A stretch of DNA of 64,000 bases, from positions 4,712,001 to 4,776,000 of the forward strand of contig NZ_CP022521.1 of assembly GCF_002234535.1 (NCBI RefSeq). The letters run 5' to 3'. This document shows positions 16,297 through 25,544 of this stretch, piece after piece. How positions within the stretch are numbered: position 1 is the stretch's first letter; each line of letters begins with the position of its first letter. A program made the translations under genes and the position numbers. The notes under the pieces were generated by a model. It saw nothing but the letters and a program-made list of their open reading frames with translations, was not told the origin of the DNA and did no database searches. This DNA is from Actinoalloteichus hoggarensis (GTDB lineage: Bacteria > Actinomycetota > Actinomycetes > Mycobacteriales > Pseudonocardiaceae).

Positions 16297-18834
16297 TCAG
16301 CCGGTGCGGCGGGGGTCTGTGCTGCGAGGGCGAGGGCCGGGTCGCGGTGGCCGACTGTCCGGTCCGGTGTTCGAGTCCGTGACCGGCGGCGGAGTCGTCG
16401 GCGTTGTGGCGGGCCGGGTGCGCAGGGCTCGTCGGAGGTCGCGTGCGCGGCCGGGGATCGCCGGGGGCAGCGGGCTGGTGGTGAGGGTGAACGGCGGGCT
16501 GTTCTCGCCGTGCAGGACCAGGCGGGTGGCGGCGTGGTAGGCGCCCAGGTGTGCGAGGTCGTGTTCGGTCAGCCTCGGGGCGGTGTGGCGGGCCAGCTCG
16601 CGGGCGTCTTCGGGGGAGGCGGTGAAGAAGATCTTGCTGCGGGCGTTGGTGGAGATCCCCTCCCGGAGATCGCGGGGGAGCTGGCCGAGGTGTTGGTGAG
16701 CCAGGGTCATCGACACCCGGAAACCGCGGGCCTCGGCGAGCATGTCCTCCAGCGGGTAGGGCAGGTTGAGGAAGTTGTGGGCCTCGTCGATGACCATCGC
16801 CGCGTCCCGGCGATCCCGTTGTGGGGTGCGGGCGCGGCCGGTGGTGGCATGCCAGGACTGGGCCACGATCAACGACCCGACCAGCCGGGCCGTCTCCTCC
16901 CCCAACGTGCCCTTGGGGATGCGTACGAGGCAGATCCCGCCGTCGAGCACACCGCTTAGGTCCACTGTGGAGTGACCGGCGGTCAGTGCCCGACGGACGA
17001 AGGGCCGCAGGAGGAACCCCCGGAGTTTGTTCATCAACGGGGAGATGACCTGGGAGCGGCCGGAGTCGGTGAGCTCGTCGTACCAGGCCCAGAATCCGCG
17101 CAGGACGGGGTCGACGACCCCGGCGACGACACGGGAGCGGAACGCAGGCTCGGACAGCAGGCGCGGCAGGTCGGCCAGGGTGGTGACGCCCTCCTGCATG
17201 CGCAGGGTGAGGCAGGCGGCGCGCATCACGTCGTCCGTGCGCGGTCCCCAGAACGCCGAGTACACCCGGCGGAACACGCTGACGAGGTTGTCCACGACCA
17301 GGTCGGTCTCCCCGCCGTCGAGGGGGTTCAGGCACGGCGGTGGTGTCCGGGAGTCGGCGTCGAACACCACCAGCCGATCCGCCGCCGAGACCGGGAGGCG
17401 GGAGAGGACGTCGGTGACCAGATCGCCTTTCGGGTCGATCACCACCAGGCCGCGACCGGCCTCGGCGTCGGCGAGGATCATGTTCGCCAGCAGGGTGGAC
17501 TTACCCGACCCGGTCGCGCCGAGGACGTGCAGGTGATGCCGGGCATCGGGCACGCGCAGCGCGACGGGCTTGCGATGACCGCTGTCGCTGAGTCCCAGGG
17601 GTTTGGTCTGCGGGCCGGGCACGGAGACGCCCGGCGGCGGGGCCAGTGCCTTGGCTCCGGCGCGTTGCACGCCGGGGGTGGCCTCGTCGACCGGCAGGTG
17701 CGCCAGCGCGGCCAACTCGGGCACCGACAGCAGGTCGCCTCGGCCGAGGCGCCGATCGGCGACGACGCGGGCCGAGTGTCGGAGGCGGCGGCGGGTGTAG
17801 TGGTTGTGCTCGGTGTACGAGGCGAACGCCGCCGCCAGGGCGTGGGCTCGACCTCGCGCGGTCTGCCGAGCGAGCCGCACCTCTTCCTCGGAGGCGCCTT
17901 CCGGTAGGTCGGTGGTCACGGCGTAGCGCAGGACGGTCTCGTACTGGGAGCCGCGTTGCTTGGCGACCACCACGCGGTTCTGCGCGGCGTAGTCCAACAC
18001 CGTCTGCGGGTCCCCGCCCGGCCGTGTCGCGGAGGTGGCGCGCCGTCGGGGGGTGCCGCCGGGGGTGAGCAGGTCCAGGACCAGACCGACCGGGCGGGTG
18101 GCCAGGCCGGTGTGCAGGCGTCGGGCCGCACGGCGGGCGCGGGCCACCCGACGGCCGGTCACCGGACGGGCCAATACCTGCACGCACGCGTGTTCTCCCA
18201 GGCCGAGGCCGACGGGGGCGCCGATCAACGCCCGCAACGGGTCGGTGTCGAAGTCGGCTCGGATCGGCAGGGCCTCCGACCGAGCCAGGCGCAGCTGCCC
18301 GGCGACCAGCACCCGACGCCGTCCCGCCTCGACTGCGGGCAGGGGCGGACCGGCGGGTGCGGTGCGGGTGTGCGCGCCGGGCCACGCGGCCTCCACGGCC
18401 CGTTCGACCAGACCGGGCGGGACGGTCCCCGGAACCCACAGCCGCAGAACAACCCCGGCGTCGGAGAACAGGTACTCCCACGCGAGGTGCGGCTGGTTCC
18501 CGACCAGGCGAGCCAGCGTCGGGCGCAGCAGCCCGACGAGGTTCGACCACAGCGCAGGCCCGCCGGCGGCATCGACGGTGGGCGGGGCGAGCACCGTCAC
18601 CACGCGGGCGTCGACCAGCAGCCGCCGATGGCAACGGCGTTGCCACCACACTCGGACGGCGAACAGCGCGGCGAGGGCTGCGAGCGTGGTGGGGCCGACG
18701 ATCGGCCCCCAGGTGAGCGCCCATCGGCCGAGGGCACTCACCACGGTGTGCAGGGTGCCGCCGGGGTCGCGAAGATACTCGCCGACCCAGCCCGCCGCCA
18801 AGACCGACGGGCCGCGGTGCGCAGGTACGGCCAT
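16297..18834 (-). CDS. VirD4/TraG-type coupling ATPase
   Basis: 845 residues from the ATG at 18834 (GGAAGGAGG upstream). An N-terminal membrane helix pair (about 30-60), a long domain with Arg-rich loops, then a FtsK/VirD4-type motor with Walker A GATGSGKST (near 440), IDPKGDLVTDVLSRLP, Walker B region AAMVIDEAHNFLNLPYPLEDMLAEARGF and the AHQHLGQLP motif that follows in TraG/TraD proteins. The enzyme couples relaxed DNA to the type IV secretion channel at the membrane. The C terminus is Thr/Pro-rich. It lies between the VirB4-like and Replic_Relax genes, consistent with a coupling role. All motor motifs look intact. Confidence 0.87.
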   Translation of the reverse strand: MAVPAHRGPSVLAAGWVGEYLRDPGGTLHTVVSALGRWALTWGPIVGPTTLAALAALFAVRVWWQRRCHRRLLVDARVVTVLAPPTVDAAGGPALWSNLVGLLRPTLARLVGNQPHLAWEYLFSDAGVVLRLWVPGTVPPGLVERAVEAAWPGAHTRTAPAGPPLPAVEAGRRRVLVAGQLRLARSEALPIRADFDTDPLRALIGAPVGLGLGEHACVQVLARPVTGRRVARARRAARRLHTGLATRPVGLVLDLLTPGGTPRRRATSATRPGGDPQTVLDYAAQNRVVVAKQRGSQYETVLRYAVTTDLPEGASEEEVRLARQTARGRAHALAAAFASYTEHNHYTRRRLRHSARVVADRRLGRGDLLSVPELAALAHLPVDEATPGVQRAGAKALAPPPGVSVPGPQTKPLGLSDSGHRKPVALRVPDARHHLHVLGATGSGKSTLLANMILADAEAGRGLVVIDPKGDLVTDVLSRLPVSAADRLVVFDADSRTPPPCLNPLDGGETDLVVDNLVSVFRRVYSAFWGPRTDDVMRAACLTLRMQEGVTTLADLPRLLSEPAFRSRVVAGVVDPVLRGFWAWYDELTDSGRSQVISPLMNKLRGFLLRPFVRRALTAGHSTVDLSGVLDGGICLVRIPKGTLGEETARLVGSLIVAQSWHATTGRARTPQRDRRDAAMVIDEAHNFLNLPYPLEDMLAEARGFRVSMTLAHQHLGQLPRDLREGISTNARSKIFFTASPEDARELARHTAPRLTEHDLAHLGAYHAATRLVLHGENSPPFTLTTSPLPPAIPGRARDLRRALRTRPATTPTTPPPVTDSNTGPDSRPPRPGPRPRSTDPRRTG

Positions 18835-18866
18835 GGGGATGCCTCCTTCCACGGTGTCGAACGGGG

Positions 18867-20750
18867 TCAGTCGCTGTCCACGGGCAGGTGCTCGTCCCCG
18901 GTGTCGAACTCGTCGTCCGGCCACTCGTGGGGTGCGGGTCCGAGGTCGACGGCGGCGTCGGTCTGTCCGTCGTCGGCGGCGAGTTCGGCGGGGTTACTGG
19001 TGGCGAGCTGGTGTTCGGTCGGCGATGCCAGGGATTGGAACGCCACCCGTTGTGTGCCCGAGGAGAGCAGTCCTTGGCCGCGGTCGGCGGTGAGGAGGAA
19101 CTGGCGTTCGCCGTCGGAGAGGTCGAAGGTGCGCGTGATCTCGTCGATCGCCTGCGGAGCCTGACGCAGCAGGATCTGGGTGGCGGCGTTGGCGACCACG
19201 GCCTTGCCCAGCTCGGAGCCCAAAACGTCGGCGGTGTCCTGGGTCGCCACGGTCAACCCCGCCCACTGTTTGCGGGAGGCCTTGGCCATGCGGAAGAGGA
19301 ACTCCGCGCCGGCCTGCTCCTTCATCAGCAGCCAGGCCTCGTCGACCACGACCAGGCGAGGGCGGCGGATGGCCGGGTTGGACACCCGCCGCCACACCGC
19401 GTCCAGAGTGAGCAGCGTCCCGATGGGCTTGACCTCGTCGGGCACATCCCGCAGGGAGAACACCACCAGGTGGCCCTCGGGGCGGGTGGTGGTGGGACCG
19501 TCGAACAGTCGCTTGAACGCGCCCTCGACGAACGGGTGCAGGCGGGCCGCCAGATCACCGGCGGCCGGGTCATCGGTGGCGGCGAGGGTGTCGCGCAGAT
19601 CGACCAGCATCGGGGCGGGGCGGGTCCAGGTGCGGGCATCGGCGGTGATGCCCACCCGCCGGTAGGTGGTGGTGATCGCCCGATCCAACGCCGCCCGCTG
19701 CGCCGCCGACAACTCGCCGCCGAGCAGGACCGCGATCACGGTGTGCAAGAACAGCGACCTCCGGAGCAGGGCGTCCTTCGGTGCGGTGCGGCGGCCGTCG
19801 GGACGGGTGTGCACGGGCAGGTCGAAGGGGTTGAGGCGGACGTCGTCGGCGCCCAGGTGGAGATAGGTGCCGCCGACCGCCTGAGCCAAGCGCGCATACT
19901 CGTCCTCAGGGTCGATGACGCAGATCTCGACGCCCCGATACAGGCTGCGCAGCAGCTCCAGCTTGACCAGGTAGGACTTGCCCGAGCCGCTGCGGCCGAG
20001 GATCACCGAGTTGTGGTTGTCCAAGGCGAACCGGTCCCAGTGCACGAGGCCCTGGGAGCCGAGGTTGACGCCGTAGAGCACACCGGAGGGTGCGGCCGGG
20101 GCCGTCGGGTCGGCGGGCGGCAGGTCAGGGCTGGTGAAGGGGAAACCGGCCGACAGGGCGGAGGTGTCGAAGGTACGGCGCATCCCGACCAGGTCCAAGC
20201 CCATCGGCAGCGTCGTCACCCAGCCTTGCAAGGAGCGGTAGGTGGTGGGTTTGGCGTCCAGCAGCAACGACGCGGCCAGTGACCGGATCGCGGCCGTCTC
20301 CTCGACGAGGGCGGTCTCGGTGGCGGCGTGGATCGTCAGGTAGAGCCCGACGCGGAACAGTTTCCCTTCGCCCCGGGCGACGCGAGCCGACAGGTCGTAG
20401 GCATCCTCGGTCGCGGCCTCCACGTGCGGATCGACCAGGCGGCCCTTCTCCGCGGTCTGCCGCCGTCCCGACTCCAACTTCGCCAGCTGCCGCTTCAGCC
20501 GATTCGCCGCCGTCACCGGATCGACCGGTTCGACGTGCAGCGACACGTCGATGCGTCCCGGATAGGTCAGCAACGGCTGCAGCCAGCCGGGATGGACCTC
20601 GCGGGGATATCCGGCGATGGCGAGGGACGTCACCCACTGAGACCCGATCTGAAGATGTCGCGTGCCCACGACCAGCGACTCCGGCGTGAACGACGCCGCG
20701 GCGGCACTCGACCCGGAGACGTCGGCTCGAGGACGGCGAGGTCGTCTCAC
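18867..20750 (-). CDS. VirB4-like conjugation ATPase
   Basis: 627 residues from the GTG at 20750, whose last bases overlap the stop of the PrgI gene (GTGA) and which has GAGGTGG upstream; a GTG at 20759 is an alternative. The N-terminal half is the VirB4 channel-binding domain (PREVHPGWLQPLLTYPGRID and RLKRQLAKLESGRR). The motor has Walker A GRSGSGKSY (252-260), ICVIDPEDEYARL, Walker B RLVVVDEAWLLM and VATQDTADVLGS. VirB4 ATPases energise type IV secretion channels at the cytoplasmic membrane. The acidic C-terminal tail (from about 600) is typical of actinobacterial versions. Together with PrgI and the TrbL-like protein it forms the core of the secretion apparatus. Confidence 0.9.
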   Translation of the reverse strand: MRRPRRPRADVSGSSAAAASFTPESLVVGTRHLQIGSQWVTSLAIAGYPREVHPGWLQPLLTYPGRIDVSLHVEPVDPVTAANRLKRQLAKLESGRRQTAEKGRLVDPHVEAATEDAYDLSARVARGEGKLFRVGLYLTIHAATETALVEETAAIRSLAASLLLDAKPTTYRSLQGWVTTLPMGLDLVGMRRTFDTSALSAGFPFTSPDLPPADPTAPAAPSGVLYGVNLGSQGLVHWDRFALDNHNSVILGRSGSGKSYLVKLELLRSLYRGVEICVIDPEDEYARLAQAVGGTYLHLGADDVRLNPFDLPVHTRPDGRRTAPKDALLRRSLFLHTVIAVLLGGELSAAQRAALDRAITTTYRRVGITADARTWTRPAPMLVDLRDTLAATDDPAAGDLAARLHPFVEGAFKRLFDGPTTTRPEGHLVVFSLRDVPDEVKPIGTLLTLDAVWRRVSNPAIRRPRLVVVDEAWLLMKEQAGAEFLFRMAKASRKQWAGLTVATQDTADVLGSELGKAVVANAATQILLRQAPQAIDEITRTFDLSDGERQFLLTADRGQGLLSSGTQRVAFQSLASPTEHQLATSNPAELAADDGQTDAAVDLGPAPHEWPDDEFDTGDEHLPVDSD

Positions 20751-21880
20751 CTCGACCACCTCAGTCCGTCGTCGGCCTCGGCGGGCACGGCTCCGCCGTA
20801 CGCAGCGAGACCGTGTTCGTCGACCTCGGAAGTGGGGGTGGGTTCGCTGGTGATGACGTCGTCCGCGCCGGCCAACGAGGCCGAGGCCGGGATCAGCGAG
20901 TCGGGGTCGCAGGCAGCGGCGAGCACGGCGGTGGCCTGCCCGGCATCCAGCGGTGTCACCACGATCCCGGCCGGGGTGAAGAGTTCGGCGGCCTCACTCA
21001 CCCGCCGCAGCAGCCGTGTCTCCGCCGCCCGCCGTGCCGCCTCCGTCGCCTCCGCGGTCGGACCGCGACGCCGGAACAGTCCGGCGAGGGTCGCCGTCGG
21101 GGACGCACCGCCCAAGCCCGGATCGGTCGTGGTGTGGACGGGTTCGCGCAGGATCAGCAGGATCTGACGGCGCAGCAGGTCTGCCTGGGTGTCGAGGTGG
21201 ACCAGGTAGTCGGCGTGTTCCCGCGCGGCGTCCTCCAACGCCGGGTGCGGCAACGTCGGGGCACGCTCACGCAGCTCGCCGATCTGCGGGGACAGGTCGA
21301 GGTGCTCCGCGCGGACCAGGATCTGCACCGGGGCGGTCAGCGAGTGCAGATACCGGCCGAACGTCGCGACCAGCGACTCCTGCTCGGTCGGGGTGCGCAA
21401 CGCGAAGTTCACCGCCCCGCAGGTCGCCACCGCCGCCAAGCCGTCCCGACCGAGATCGATCACTCCGGCGTCGGTGACCGCGTGGGCGGGCAGCCGCAAC
21501 TCCGCAGGCTGGGTGGTCGCACTGCTGCCGTCGAGGTCGCGGTAGGACGTGCGGGCGGTGAGCCAGTCCGGGGCCGGAGGAATCCCCTCCGGTGCGGCGA
21601 CGCGCAGAGCCGGAGTCCGGCGCTGCCGCCACGCCGCCACCAGCAGCCGATCCAGGGTGATGCCGTCGCGTCGACCGAGGGCGATGACGGCCGCGGCGAC
21701 ACCGACCGGAACACCCAGGGCGAGGAACACCGGCAGCGGCACCAGATCACGGACCAACATCCAGGTGCCGTAGAGGACGATGCCGGTCACCGCCAGGATC
21801 GCCAACTGACGGGCGGTCAGGGTGCCGACCACCTGGTCCGGTCGGTCGACGTCGGCGGGAATGCGCACAGGACTGGTCAT
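20747..21880 (-). CDS. PrgI-family (VirB3-like) conjugation membrane protein
   Basis: 377 residues. The first 80 residues are a PrgI/VirB3 domain: VRIPADVDRPDQVVGTLTARQ followed by two membrane helices (LAILAVTGIVLYGTWML and PVFLALGVPVGVAAAVIAL). In Gram-positive type IV systems this small membrane domain docks on VirB4. The remaining 290 residues (helical, TEQESLVATFGRYLHSLTAPVQILVR and an Arg-rich helix bundle) resemble the fused cytoplasmic part seen in actinobacterial PrgI proteins and might be an extension of the VirB4 N-terminal domain. ATGA overlaps link it to the TrbL-like gene upstream, and its stop overlaps the VirB4 start. Confidence 0.82.
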   Translation of the reverse strand: MTSPVRIPADVDRPDQVVGTLTARQLAILAVTGIVLYGTWMLVRDLVPLPVFLALGVPVGVAAAVIALGRRDGITLDRLLVAAWRQRRTPALRVAAPEGIPPAPDWLTARTSYRDLDGSSATTQPAELRLPAHAVTDAGVIDLGRDGLAAVATCGAVNFALRTPTEQESLVATFGRYLHSLTAPVQILVRAEHLDLSPQIGELRERAPTLPHPALEDAAREHADYLVHLDTQADLLRRQILLILREPVHTTTDPGLGGASPTATLAGLFRRRGPTAEATEAARRAAETRLLRRVSEAAELFTPAGIVVTPLDAGQATAVLAAACDPDSLIPASASLAGADDVITSEPTPTSEVDEHGLAAYGGAVPAEADDGLRWSR

Positions 21881-24039
21881 GACGACTTCTCGCCGCCTTT
21901 CGGATCGGTGCGCCGCGACGGCGGCGCAGGAGGACGGGGTGTGCGCGGCAGGCCCAGTGGCAGCGGCAGTTGACGGCCGCGACGAGGCGGCGGCGTGGAG
22001 GCAGGGGCAGCAGCACCGGGCGACGGTGGTGGGGAGGGTGTCGTGCGGTGGATGCCGTCCAAGGGCAGGCGGTACTGGCCGGTGCGATCCGCTCGGGTGC
22101 CCTGATAGGGATCGAAGGGCAGCTGCGGCTGCCGCACCCGAGACCGCGACGGCGGACGCGGCGGCGGTGACGCGGAGCGGGGGGGAGGCGACGCCGCCGA
22201 GCGCGACGTGCGGTGGACGCCCTCCAGCGGCAGGCGGTACTGGCCGGTGCGGTCTGGGTGGTTGCCCTGATACGGGTCCAACGGCAGTTCCAGCTGCTTC
22301 CCGCCGCGCCGCCCGTGCCCGTGCGGTGACGGCGCGGCTGGATGGTGGCCCGGCTGCGGTGCGGGTCGCCGCTCGACGTCGAGGGGCAGTCGGTACTGGC
22401 CGTCACGGCCCAGCACGGGGCGGTTCTCCGGCCAGTCCTTTCCCAACGGCAAAGGCAGCTGCTGTCCCGCCGCAGACGACGCCGCCGCGTTCGACGGGGA
22501 CGGCGTCCCGTGGCCGGATGTGCCTGTCGAGGGTCGTCGAGTCTTCCGCACTCCAGGCAGCGGCAGGACGTACTGCCCGTTCGCCGCCGTCCGTGTCGAC
22601 CAGGACCTCCCGCCAGCGGGTGGTGGGGACGCCCTACCACCCGTCTGGACGGGAGTGGTCCCGCCAGCGGGAGGCGAGGTCCCGCCGGTCTTGCCCGAGC
22701 CCGAACCACGTCCTCGGCCGCCTCCGCCGAGGAGCCCGAACGTCTTGTACGCCAGCCATCCCTTCGCCAGGGAGCCGATCATCGACCGGCCGCCGCCGGA
22801 GACCGACGACATCACCCAGAACGGGATCTTGAACAGGATGTACATCAAGGCCAGGGCGACGACGAGGTTGACGAGGCTGCTGCCGTCGGGGCCGAACAGG
22901 GTGAACCCACCGGGGCCGAGAAAGACCCGCATCGCGGTGATCAGGGTGAGGCTCTGCACCACCTGGATCGCCAGGCACCCGCCGAAGGCCTTCCACCACC
23001 ACTTGGCGATGCCCTCGGTGTGCGGAAGGGCGTGGAACATCAAGGCGATCGGTGCTCCGACGACCAGGATGATCGTCATCGCGACCCGCACCACATAGGT
23101 CACCAGCAACGCGAGGAGCAACCCGGCCAGGACCAGGCCGAGGATGATGATGAAGAACCCACCAGCCAACGAACCTAAGATCAAGTCCTCGAGGTTCTCC
23201 GCCGCCGAGGTCGCCTCGACGCCGCCGTCCATCACCGCCGCCGACAGCGCGTTGGCGACCGTGATCGCCTGGGTGGCCACGAACAGCGACAGCGCCCCGG
23301 CGAGGAACCCCACCGCGATGCGCGGAACGAGTTCCTTGATCGTGTAACGGGTCTGCAGGGACTCGTAGGACATGATGAGGATCCCGGCGATCAACACGAG
23401 CACGCCGTAAGAGGCGAGCAGGATCTGCCAGGAGGACTCCCACAACTCCCCCACCCGGGGCAGCGAGTCCGGTGTCGGGGTCGTCAACAACGTCCGCCCC
23501 AACAGATCCAACAACGGGTTCAACGCATCGACGACCACGCTGCGGAAGAAGTCGTCCACGGCCTCGTCGATGCAGGCACCGATGTCGGTCAGCCCACAGG
23601 ACGACTCCTCCTCCGGCACCTCGCTCTGCCCCGGATCCTGCGGCGGGGTCTCCGGCTCGGGTTCCGGCGCCGGCTCGGGAGACGGCTCCGGCGGCGCCGG
23701 AGGTGCCACGCACTCCGGTGGCAGGGCCGCCGGAGGTTGAACCTGGCATTCCTCCGGCAGTTCCGCGCCAGGGTCACCGGGGTCGGGAAGGCACAGGACG
23801 GGGTCGAAGTCGGGCAGCTCGCACGACGGCGGAGGCGGCGGATCCGGAGACGGCAGCTGCGCCGCCGCCGGAAGCCCGCCGACACCCATACCGGCCAGCA
23901 TCAAGGCGACGACCACCACCAGGCGGCCCAACAGCCGGCGAGGCGGGACGGGCGGTTGGACACTCGAAGACCTGGGGTCTGCGGCAGGCGCGGGTTCCGC
24001 GCGTCGACGGCTCACCGGCTCAGACCCCGACGATGCCAC
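21877..24039 (-). CDS. VirB6/TrbL-like channel protein with Q-x-x-L-P-L repeat tail
   Basis: 720 residues. A basic N terminus and hydrophobic signal-like helix (about 36-62) are followed by an extracytoplasmic Pro/Glu-rich segment with several Cys, then a polytopic core (about 190-420) with at least five membrane helices and the family motif MIGSLAKGWLAYKTF near its end, as in TrbL/VirB6-type proteins of Gram-positive conjugation systems. The last 270 residues are a low-complexity cytoplasmic tail carrying eight short motifs of the form Q-x-x-L-P-[LF], strictly alternating between QY[RV]LPL and Q[LP]xLP[LF] types; two of the units also share DPYQG and the sequence HRT. The tail is unusual. 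It overlaps both neighbours. Confidence 0.82.
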   Translation of the reverse strand: MASSGSEPVSRRRAEPAPAADPRSSSVQPPVPPRRLLGRLVVVVALMLAGMGVGGLPAAAQLPSPDPPPPPSCELPDFDPVLCLPDPGDPGAELPEECQVQPPAALPPECVAPPAPPEPSPEPAPEPEPETPPQDPGQSEVPEEESSCGLTDIGACIDEAVDDFFRSVVVDALNPLLDLLGRTLLTTPTPDSLPRVGELWESSWQILLASYGVLVLIAGILIMSYESLQTRYTIKELVPRIAVGFLAGALSLFVATQAITVANALSAAVMDGGVEATSAAENLEDLILGSLAGGFFIIILGLVLAGLLLALLVTYVVRVAMTIILVVGAPIALMFHALPHTEGIAKWWWKAFGGCLAIQVVQSLTLITAMRVFLGPGGFTLFGPDGSSLVNLVVALALMYILFKIPFWVMSSVSGGGRSMIGSLAKGWLAYKTFGLLGGGGRGRGSGSGKTGGTSPPAGGTTPVQTGGRASPPPAGGRSWSTRTAANGQYVLPLPGVRKTRRPSTGTSGHGTPSPSNAAASSAAGQQLPLPLGKDWPENRPVLGRDGQYRLPLDVERRPAPQPGHHPAAPSPHGHGRRGGKQLELPLDPYQGNHPDRTGQYRLPLEGVHRTSRSAASPPPRSASPPPRPPSRSRVRQPQLPFDPYQGTRADRTGQYRLPLDGIHRTTPSPPPSPGAAAPASTPPPRRGRQLPLPLGLPRTPRPPAPPSRRTDPKGGEKSS

Positions 24040-24505
24040 GGAGGATCTCCACGACCAGCGGCGCCAACGCCGCCAACCCGTAACCCCACCCGGCGGACTT
24101 GAACGACCCCTTGGCCTTCTCCACCTCGCCCGGATCCCCGGCGGCCATGACGTACCGGACGCCGCCGACGGACAGGAACACCGTCGCCAACCCGGCGAGG
24201 ATGCCCATCAACCAGTCGCGGACGTTGGTCAACACCGCGTCCACCGACTGGGCCTGCGCCGCCGCGGAGGACTCGAACAGCAACGACCCGGCCACGATCA
24301 ACATCGAGACCGCCAGAACACGAGCGCCCGGCCGCAACCGACCGCGAGGTGAGCGACCAGACATCCGAGGTCCTGCGCCGGCGACCGGCACGGAATACCG
24401 GCCGCGCCGCCGCCGCAGAGGGCGTGGTCGTGTTTGGTCGGATCCGACCGCATCCACGCGGTCGTTCGGCTCGTCACGCAACGGGGGAACATCGTTCACA
24501 CGCAT
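24020..24505 (-). CDS. VirB2/TrbC-like conjugative pilin
   Basis: 161 residues from the ATG at 24505 (GGAGG upstream). A 65-residue basic leader precedes a signal-peptide-like helix (LAVSMLIVAGSLLFESSAAAQA, about 66-85). The mature part is two membrane helices joined by GGVRYVMAAGDPGEVEKAKG, the loop typical of VirB2/TrbC-type pilins of Gram-positive systems. Such pilins line or extend the type IV channel. The 20-base overlap with the TrbL-like gene and 10-base overlap with the sigma-like gene indicate coupled translation. The long basic leader is odd; an internal ATG (MSGRSPRG, about residue 48) could be the true start. Confidence 0.8.
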   Translation of the reverse strand: MRVNDVPPLRDEPNDRVDAVGSDQTRPRPLRRRRGRYSVPVAGAGPRMSGRSPRGRLRPGARVLAVSMLIVAGSLLFESSAAAQAQSVDAVLTNVRDWLMGILAGLATVFLSVGGVRYVMAAGDPGEVEKAKGSFKSAGWGYGLAALAPLVVEILRGIVGV

Positions 24506-25488
24506 CGGGGGACCTCCGGGGTCGAGGACGACAGCGACGAGGACTCGGGTGAGGTCGAGGACCGCCCGTGCACCTGAACTCCGGAATCACGCCGTCGTTT
24601 CGACCGGAGGGCTCCGGTTTTCTCCGACGAACCACAGCGCGGTCGTGTCACCGACGGCGACGGATCAGGGGTGGTGGCGGCCGTGGTGACGGTCAGGGTG
24701 TCGGCCACCCGACGTGCCGGATCGCCGCCGTCATCCGCGTCGTCGGCGTCCTGGAGGAGGTAGGCCGCGAGCCGGCGCTCGGCGCGGCGCCGGGCCTGAT
24801 GCACCGTCGCGTAGGAGGCATCCCGTTCGGCGACGACCGCGGCCAGCGGCCGGCCCTCCAACCGGGTCGCGGCGATCAGTTCCGCGTCGGCGGCGGTGAT
24901 CAGCTTGTCGGCGACGGCGCGCGCCAGAACGAAGTCCGGGTGCCCCCACGGCGGGACCGGCGCGGCCGCGCGGACGGCGTGACCGGTGGGCTGCGGCGCG
25001 TCCAGGGCCTCGCGCACAGCTGCGTGCCCGGCGCGGTAGGCGGCCCACCGCAGCCGCAGCATCACCCGAGGACGACGCAGATCCACCCGCGGCAGCTCCG
25101 CGAGGAACCCGGTCAACACCGCGGCGTGGATGTCGGCGGGATCACCGGCGAACCGCGCCGACAACCGGCTCGCGATGCCCAACAAGGCGGGCAGGCCGAC
25201 CCCGACGCAGCCCACCGTCCACGCCGCGCCGTCGGTCCGTGCCAACAGCACCAGGTGCGCCCACACCGAGTCGCGCACCGACTGCGGGCACCGTCGTGCC
25301 AACAGCCGATCCCGCACCTCGTTCAACGGCACCCGCCGGTCCGGGAAACCGGGAAACAGGCGGCCGTCCACGGCCAACGGGTGCGGCCCGGTGAGCAACA
25401 TGTCGAAGGCCGTCCGCGCGGTGTCCAACGGCATCGCCGCGGAGGAATAGCCGCCCCGGCGGTCAGGGAATGAGTGGGGAGAAGACAT
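24496..25488 (-). CDS. Sigma-70 region-4-like HTH protein heading the conjugation operon
   Basis: 330 residues from the ATG at 25488 (AGGAG about 12 bases upstream); an ATG at 25533 would add 15 residues and lie across the inverted repeat. The middle is helical, with DLRRPRVMLRLRWAAYRAGH and GHPDFVLARAVADKLITAADAELIAATRL, followed by EGRPLAAVVAERDASYATVHQARRRAERRL, a helix-turn-helix like that of sigma region 4. Proteins of this type recur at the head of actinomycete conjugation operons and probably regulate them. The last 60 residues are Ser/Pro-rich and without clear structure. Role as regulator is inferred. Confidence 0.65.
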   Translation of the reverse strand: MSSPHSFPDRRGGYSSAAMPLDTARTAFDMLLTGPHPLAVDGRLFPGFPDRRVPLNEVRDRLLARRCPQSVRDSVWAHLVLLARTDGAAWTVGCVGVGLPALLGIASRLSARFAGDPADIHAAVLTGFLAELPRVDLRRPRVMLRLRWAAYRAGHAAVREALDAPQPTGHAVRAAAPVPPWGHPDFVLARAVADKLITAADAELIAATRLEGRPLAAVVAERDASYATVHQARRRAERRLAAYLLQDADDADDGGDPARRVADTLTVTTAATTPDPSPSVTRPRCGSSEKTGALRSKRRRDSGVQVHGRSSTSPESSSLSSSTPEVPRCV

Positions 25489-25501
25489 GAACGTGTGCTC
25501 C

Positions 25502-25529
25502 TGTCGACGACGAGAAGGTGACGTCGACA
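25502..25529. promoter_or_regulatory. Palindromic operator candidate before the conjugation operon
   Basis: TGTCGACG (25502-25509) and CGTCGACA (25522-25529) are perfect 8-base inverted arms separated by 12 bases (28 bases in all, about two helical turns between arm centres). They end 13 bases before the start codon of the sigma-like gene, so a bound protein would block transcription or translation of the operon. Confidence 0.6.
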
Positions 25530-25544
25530 GCAAGTCACAACGGG

